64,000 nt of DNA. Source: Pholiota molesta. Lineage: Eukaryota > Basidiomycota > Agaricomycetes > Agaricales > Strophariaceae. Shown here piece by piece: positions 57,492 through 64,000 of this stretch (the stretch's first letter is position 1; each line of letters starts with the position of its first letter). A program made the position numbers and the translations under genes. The stretch lies in contig JACGCK010000014.1 of NCBI GenBank assembly GCA_014925825.1, positions 124,001 to 188,000 of the forward strand, read 5' to 3'. The notes under the pieces are model-generated. The model was not told where the DNA came from. It saw only the letters and a program-made list of their open reading frames with translations, and made no database searches.

Positions 57492-59265
57492 ATGAATCGC
57501 GGCAAACGCAAACACTCTCTTTGTGAAGCAGAGAGCCCGAGGACCCAACAGCGCCAACTCCGGGCCAAGATGCAAATGGATGCAGGAGGGACGAATGCGC
57601 GGCAGGATGGAGGCGATGTGACGGCAGATCCATGCACAGAGGGGCGAGCTGAAGCTGCAGCTGGCGCCTCAATGTCGCGTCACACCCAGCAACCTCTGGC
57701 ACCGGGGAGCGGAGGTGGGCGCATGGCGCTCGCGCAGCGGCAGCCCCTGTCAACTACGAATGGCGACGGTGAGTAAACAAGCTGGTTCGCCGAATAGCCA
57801 GGTTTGACTCGCTCGGTAAACAGGAACTAGGCGAAGCAGAAGCAACAACGATTCCCCCCAAGGGAGGAACCATCCTAAACAAATGAGATCTGGGAGCGCC
57901 GTAGGTGCTAGCCAGATCACCAGCACGCTCGACGGAAGAGTCGAGTCCCATGGGGTCTCAACCCCCTCCCCGATGTATGTTAGATATGATCCCCCCTTCG
58001 ATGGTAGTCTAACCATTGTGCTAGGAATCTGCAGCCGGATGGCCATCCTGAAAATGAGGAGATATAGTGAGTTGAGCCCGGTTAAACATTTCAGCGTCAG
58101 CCTGAATGTTTACGACAGTCTTTTCCACCCGTACGGCGAAAGACACTACCGAGAACCATCGAATCTTGAAAGGCTCCAGGAAAATGGAGATACGAGGCGG
58201 GGGTCGGCAATGTAAGTCAAACGCAGTCGCACGTAAAAAAGTTAGACTGACCATTGAGCTAGGCTTCAAGATTTCAATATCGCGTACGGAGCTACGCCAA
58301 ACAACGCCAGCTCATCGAGCTCATCGCGAACATCGATCGCGTATCCGCCAACGCCGTTCCGCTATGAAGGCGCCCATATGCTCTGGCCTTACGCTTATGG
58401 AACCACATCGAACGTAGCGGCTCCACTAACATCGATATCGCCTGGAGCCTATCATTCGCCTGCGCAGTGGTCGAGCGCGTTCGATACGAGGCCAGATGGC
58501 ATAGACTATGGTTCGCCGTTCGTACACCCTAACATCGGAGAGCTGGCGCCCCCTTCAGTGCTGCGTCAGCAAAATGGCGCCAGTGATATGGCTGCGAATA
58601 ACTCACAGCAAGCAGCGACAGAGGCCTATGCCAATAATGCACAGATGCTAGTCACTGCCGCGGTGCAAATAGATGCAGGTTTTTCAATGACAGTGTCTGG
58701 GTACGTTACCTCGCCGTTGTCATTGTCATTCTCGTGCATCTCCCCTTTCTCAACACTCGAAAATGCGCTGTCACCGTCGTTATCATCGCCAGCCTCGTTA
58801 TCCGCATCCTCGCCTTCGGCCTCATCCTCTGTGCCCTCACTATCAGCATCCTTGTCGTTCGCCCACACTTCCGCGTCCACAGGATTTCTTGCCGGCCACT
58901 CATCGTCATCGTCGTCGCCCGAGCTAGACAGCGGTGTTCAGCTGGCAATGTCCAACATTATGGCAGACACGAATACGAGCCACGCACCAACATTATCCAC
59001 TGGTGCATCGCCGCTGCCGTTCTCGAGTCCCATGGCATCATCGCCCTCGTTCTGGGCTGGACCTTCCTCATCATCGTCATCATCTCCCTCACATGCCTCA
59101 CCGTCATCAAATGGGCCAACCGAGGAAGACGCAGACGACCCCGACACCACCTTGCTGGGGTGGCTGGCGCAGAACACGAGCACCGGAGCCGTCGCTGCGC
59201 TGATAAGCCAGTACTATGGGACCCTGTACGAGCGACGGTGCATCGATGGCTTTGACTCTGTCTAG
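57492..59265 (+). CDS. Serine-rich low-complexity protein of a local multi-copy family, member B, 521 aa
   Basis: Exons 57492-57768, 57824-57974, 58025-58066, 58119-58211 and 58263-59265 join in frame with GTGAGT/GTATGT/GTAAGT donors and AG acceptors. The start MNRGKRKHSLCEAESPRTQQ parallels member A. Exon 2 is again 151 nt. The middle reads LFHPYGERHYREPSNLERL and FNIAYGATPNNASSSSSSR. A Ser-rich region follows, and the end is compact (DTTLLGWLAQNTSTGAVAAL, YYGTLYERR). The composition suggests a largely disordered protein and the basic N-terminus a nuclear one. Part of 58700-58850 is open in other frames too and could hide another intron. Family unknown to me. Confidence 0.55.
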
Positions 59266-59844
59266 GCGTCCGAATTCGCCGTGAATAGGGCATCGCAAGC
59301 AGTATACGAAGGGTTTGAAGGACGGTGGGTCAGCGAGGAATGGTTATGGTTATGGGGTGGCCGTCAAGGAAGAGGAGGATACAGACATGTTATCGATGAG
59401 AGCAATGCTCCCGCAGTTATTGCGCGACCGGGCGGTCACGCGATATGCTCATCCTCGTGTCGTCAACTTATACTCTCATGTTCATCAACTTCTACAGCTC
59501 CCAGATTTACAATTAGAACATACAATTTCATGCCTACTCAATTATATCATTGATAAATGATTTATCACTCTTTTTATTATTGTCTTTCTGCTTATTTCAT
59601 GAAAAATACCATTATAATGTTTTTCTGATGACTTTTACAAGTCAATACACCAAATGCAAACCTCATGCCGTCTATCTTCTGATATTTCGTTATCATGTTT
59701 TGAACCGAACACTCAACTCATATTTATTGTTTGCCACGTATAATATCGAGGATTCAGTGTCATTTATAGCATGCAACGACTGAAAAGTCAAGGTACTAAC
59801 CAGCCTAGAATGATATGTAAAAGGACGTAAAAGAGCATAAAGAT
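59266..59844. other. Intergenic AT-rich stretch
   Basis: No coding or repeat signal is seen beyond short AT-rich ORFs. It separates member B from the decayed copy that follows. Confidence 0.4.
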
Positions 59845-60350
59845 AAACACCAAATTCCCCATTCTCCCCGCGAATCGCGGCAAACGCAACCGCTCTCCTA
59901 AAGCAGAGAGCTCGAATAGCCAACGGCACCGACTGAGTCAGCTGCCTCCCAATGTACAAGTGGACGCAAAAGACGGGAACACACAGCAGAAGCAGCAGAA
60001 CGGAGGCTCCGTGATACCAGAGCCCCGCACGGAAGGGCGAGCTCGAGCTGCAGCTGGCGCCTCAAAATCGCGTCCACCGAGCAAGCAACATCGCCCCGCA
60101 GCGGCAGCCCCTGTCGACTGCGAGTCGCAACAGTGAGGAGATGAGCTGCTTTACCAAATAGTCAGGTTTGACTGCTCTGTAAACAGAAACTAGGCGAAGC
60201 ACTAGCAACGATGATTCCCCCCAAGGGCGGAACAGTCGATCCAACACTTACGATCTGGGAGCGCCGTAGGTGCCAGCCAGATCACCAGCACACGCGACGG
60301 AAGAGTCGAGTCCCATGGGTCTCAACACCCTCCCAGATGTATGTTAAATA
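59845..60350 (+). pseudogene. Decayed copy of the multi-copy low-complexity gene family, member C
   Basis: CCCCATTCTCCCC, AATCGCGGCAAACGCAACCG and the following exon-1 text align with member B. So do an intron with GTCAGGTTTGACT and an exon 2 with AACTAGGCGAAGCACTAGC, which ends in AGAT before GTATGTTA. The ATG of member B is replaced by GCG-AAT here, so the start is lost, and exon 2 has small length changes. Downstream exons are not found after 60350. Confidence 0.65.
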
Positions 60351-63171
60351 AACGAGGAGATATAAGAATCACCAGCAGCCTCGGCGGAAACGTCAAGTCC
60401 AAAAAGATATCGACGCTTTCCCAGATGCAGGTTCAATGCAGATGCCACCCTTGAACACAATGCATAGTCTTTCATTCCGCTGAAGCTCACCACATGGGAT
60501 GTTTAGGGAGAACATACCGCGAGCCAAAGCACGAGGACGAAGGAAGGCGAACACACATCGTCGTTGCAAGGCCAATCCTGTTGCATCTACGTATGAGAAA
60601 ATTGGTCTGATCATGTCTGTGGGCTGTAAAACGGCAGCTTACGCACCATGCAGTATGCGACAGCGGCGCGCAGGCCCCCTTCAGCGCGACCCCCGTCTCC
60701 CCGTCGTACCGCCCGAGCTGACAGATTCCACCAGTAGCCAGGTCGTTGCGCGGGTGAACGTTGGGCGCTGTTGGCATGATGTTCTCCCGCGTCTGCATTT
60801 CGAGCAGAGCACGTCAAGGCGAGGATTGACCGAGCCGTTCAGCGTCCAGGTGGCATGCGCACCGAAGTTCGAATGAGACGCCTCACACACCTCGGAGTCG
60901 TAGAGCCCACGTTTTTCACCTGTCAGATATTCAGCCAGGGATACAGGTCGACACGTGGAGGGTCGCTCACCGGCGCCGCCGATGCGCGCCAAAGACTTGA
61001 CATCGTCGCTAGCGTCATCGTCGTCGTCGTGACTTCAGGGATACTCTGCTACGGATATGTAAGCTTGCAATTGACATAGATTGTGGTTACTCACCAGCGA
61101 TGGCCTCTATCTCTTCTTCTTCATCGTCCTTATTGTCATTGGAGCCGGCGTAGAATGGGTCAACACAAGGTCAACATAGAATACGTGTCCACCGATTGCG
61201 CCAGGAGCGAACTCCAATCGAACATCCGAAACTCGAATGATTACTGCGATGTGTTGGAAGGGAACGGGCTGACGGTGCTCGTAACGAGCTCGACCATTTA
61301 AAACTCCGAACCCCTCCTCTACAACAAGTCGCCGGTCTCCCCCGCCCTCTCACCCCCACATATCCTGGCTGGCCTCGACATCTATACGTCGGAAGTCGCC
61401 CTTCTGCTCCAGCTCAGTCGCTAGCATCGCCCACTCTCATTCACCGTCGACGTCCAATGTTCGTCATAACGCCGGGCCTTAGTGCACCCCGACCTCACCG
61501 TCATATATTGAAACCTCGACGGTGAATGCACCAGTGCGACGGCGCGGTGTGCTCGTCACAGCATCCGGATACGCATACACCTTGTCTCCCTCCACCCTCC
61601 GCTGCGCCGCTCTACGCACGACCTTGGGGCGGGCTGTTGGTGGCGCGGGCGCAGAATCTACTCGGGCAGCGCGCCTCAGAGCACGTACGTCATCCGCATA
61701 CGCACTCGGCGGTGCACGATCTGCGCGATGGAGGAATTTTGTGGTCACCGCCAACATCCTCACCACCCGATCGTCGCTTTCGGCCCCTCTCCCATGCTCG
61801 TCACCGCATCCCGGCTCGGGCTTCTCGCAGCGACACGTGCATGTGGCCCCCTGGGCCTTGTGCTAGTGCGCTTCGTTATTTCAGAAAGCGAACCGGGGGA
61901 CGCGGTGCGCGTTTACGCTGGCGAGGAGGCGCTATGCCTACTGATGCTGTTCGCGCTAGCGTCCAGGTTCAATGGTGCCTGGCTGGACAGCTGTGCGCAT
62001 ATCGCGCTGTTTTCGGTGTCGCGGATGCCGCCTCAGGCTCTCGCAGCCTACTCTGTCATCAAAATTACGCGAAGTTGAGTTGGACGAAAGCCTGTTTAAA
62101 CTATGTGGCGTCTTTGCTTCATTCGCCGTCGTTGTCGTGATTAACGTCGTTTTCAATACAGAGTACCTACGCCATGTGCGGTATCGCTTTTTTTTTTTCT
62201 CGTTCATCGTGATCACATTTATTCCCACTTTCTACATCCTTTGCGGCTTCATTCCCTTGTACACTATTGTACCATTACCACGACGTGGATTTTCTTCTGT
62301 TTTCTTTGCTTCGAGTGCGCGCGTATGTATATATGGTTCTAAATTCAGGAATGGCGAAACCTCCTTTACACCACCCATTGCAAGCCGATTACTGACATAT
62401 CTGTATTTCGGAGCATGAATTGTATCTGATTGTTGCCCCTTCGAGCTTGCGCGCCTACCGACGCCTACCGACCTGTACGAAATTGGCAATATCGAAAGTT
62501 ATGCACCTCATGACTCGAGATTTAATAAATGCAGTTTGAGACAAACTCCATGTTTTCCTGCCGTTTTTTTAGCCCCGTTTCTGCTTCATCTGAACTTCAT
62601 TTTCTTTTACATTCTAAACGTTCTCATAGTATGTTACGCTTGAATCAGGGTCCTTGTCTATATTCGGCGTATCCCAAACGCGAGGTGTGATGCACGGTTC
62701 TCATCAGGTCCTCATGCCCTCCAGCCGGGGCTGTCATAGGATCAGACCTTGATCAGAGCTCCTCATTCAGCAATACCGAGCTGCGGTTTGTCGTCCGATT
62801 TTGCCGAGCCAGAACACGCTCTGTTCCTGATTGAGAAATAAGAAAACAGTGCTATATCACCCGTCGGTTTGCAAGCGCACAGTATTCAACGTGTCGCTAT
62901 CATGATTACCTCGGGCGTAGTGTTATCGCTGTTAAGTTTAAGTAGAGTCTCGTGGTGCGCACTTCATAGTCAGGGATGTTAACATTGCGGCCAGAGTTCA
63001 GGGCGCATGCGCAAGCAAACGGTGAAGAAAAATGGGTACAATTCGAGCGCGCTCAAACTCGATGCAGCGAAGGGGTCAAGATCTTTACAGCTTAAAAGGA
63101 ACGCGTTCGACTCCCAAATAAATCCATCCCACCACCTCCGATCCATCTTCGCAACGTAGCTTATCTTCGCC
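60351..63171. other. Region with coding-like fragments but no supported gene
   Basis: On the minus strand 60680-60990 reads LAEYLTGEKRGLYDSEVCEA and GAHATWTLNGSVNPRLDVLC. An overlapping frame reads RENIMPTAPNVHPRNDLATG at 60690-60790. The two look like neighbouring exons or a frameshifted relic, but I cannot assign a family. On the plus strand 61728-62078 is hydrophobic without motifs. A block at 62262-62325 resembles 47255-47320. Poly-T occurs near 62190-62200. Confidence 0.4.
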
Positions 63172-64000
63172 ATGTCTGCAGGCAATCCTTACCCCTTGTT
63201 CTTTGACGACTTGACGGACGCACAGAACGTCATCAACGACGGTCACAATTCGACCGACGCTCACGCACCTGCCGGCGTCAAACCGTATCCCCAGAGTCAA
63301 GCAGGATCGTCGAGTGGCACCGGAACTGCGGTAGGACCAATACGATCCGCCTGTGTTCCTTCGATAGGGAATCCATTCGCGCCATATACTCGACAACGAC
63401 CAGATTCAACTGAATTGCGAGGCCGACAGGTGCAGCCTCCCGCGAGCAACGTTGCCCTATGTAAGTGTTCGTTAATTTCTGCGGGTATGATTATACTGAT
63501 TGACCGAATCTATCGCTTTGCGATCTCGACAGACCAAACCAGTTTCGCAGAAGAGTGGAATACGAATACAATCAATGAATCTGAGCTCGCCGGCAGCGGT
63601 GGCCAGATGGGCGCCACCGTCGCCGGCAGTGCTGGGCCCTCATCGAGCCTAGCACTTCCTGCTCTGATGTACGTTGCTCCGATTCCACTCTTGAGCTTGC
63701 AGATGCTGACTGTCTCCAATATTTAGCGTGAAGAGAGAGGCAGTTGAGCCATGGATGAGCGCCGATGCTCCGGGAAATTGGACAGGTTCGGAGATGCAGA
63801 CACCAGCCCAGCACCCTTATGCAGGGGCCCTAGCAGCCGCATGGCAATCATCTTCATCGCTGATGATGGCTCCCAGTGTAGTACCGTCGAATGCCGCGTT
63901 TCCCTCAACAACCCACGGAGCCGCTCAACCCAGGACACGGCCGTCGAGATCGAGGACCAAGGCATCCTCATTAGTCAAACAGGCATACTCGCGCCTCGCA
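63172..64000 (+). CDS. Low-complexity protein, incomplete at the right edge
   Basis: The ATG at 63172 (MSAGNPYPLFFDDLTDAQNV) starts exon 63172-63460. The next exons are 63533-63668 and 63727 onward, joined in frame through GTAAGT and GTACGT donors. The protein is rich in Ser, Pro, Gly and Gln, with AEEWNTNTINESELAGSGG, VKREAVEPWMSADAPGNW and, at the edge, a basic stretch PRTRPSRSRTKASSLVKQAY. A DNA-binding or other folded domain may follow beyond the window. It resembles the family at 49.6 and 57.5 kb in composition but I see no aligned segments. Confidence 0.6.

Noticed and set aside
1..64000. CRISPR arrays, prokaryotic operons and ribosome-binding sites
   Set aside because: The window is eukaryotic, with spliced genes. 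The only short tandem array (73 bp, three units) has no spacers.

Overview
The window looks like an assembled contig from a filamentous basidiomycete, most likely a wood- or litter-associated Agaricomycete. The genes are split by many short GT-AG introns of about 50-60 nt. The gene content is typical of that group: aryl-alcohol-oxidase-like GMC enzymes, HET-domain genes, a BCS1-like AAA ATPase, a TupA-like periplasmic-binding-fold protein and an F-box protein whose domain continues as in Agaricomycete families. I made all calls by reading frames, splice signals and motifs; no search was run.

Layout. Positions 1-11300 are repeat-dominated. They hold ACCGGTC-rich blocks, a three-copy 73-bp tandem repeat and a large diverged inverted duplication (about 1.75-4.33 kb against 8.41-11.2 kb, spacer about 4.1 kb). 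Its arms carry matching TATA boxes pointing outward and intron-like breaks, so they look like two decayed copies of one multi-exon unit. The spacer has a MITE-like element and a dispersed repeat that recurs at 29.3 kb.

Positions 11.4-49 kb are the gene-rich part. One unrecognised plus-strand gene (11.4-13.1 kb) is followed by an unbroken run on the minus strand: SDR, Dal5-like MFS transporter, GMC oxidoreductase, flavin monooxygenase, BCS1-like AAA ATPase, two tandem HET-domain genes, a second GMC oxidoreductase and a berberine-bridge-type FAD oxidase. Two plus-strand genes come next: a TupA-like protein and a short F-box protein. SDR, MFS, GMC and FMO sit together and could serve one small-molecule pathway, but no backbone synthase is visible.

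Several genes here are broken. The first HET gene is split by a SINE-like retroposon with a 34-nt poly(A) tail and perfect 17-bp target-site duplications. The second HET gene has two apparent frameshifts. The second GMC gene has a one-base frameshift that removes its C-terminal catalytic region.

Positions 49.5-64 kb are again repeat-rich. They contain a small multi-copy family of low-complexity proteins (49.6 kb, 57.5 kb and a decayed copy at 59.85 kb) with conserved exon phases and an identical 151-nt second exon. A diverged repeat array lies at 53.5-57 kb, and an incomplete low-complexity gene runs off the right edge.
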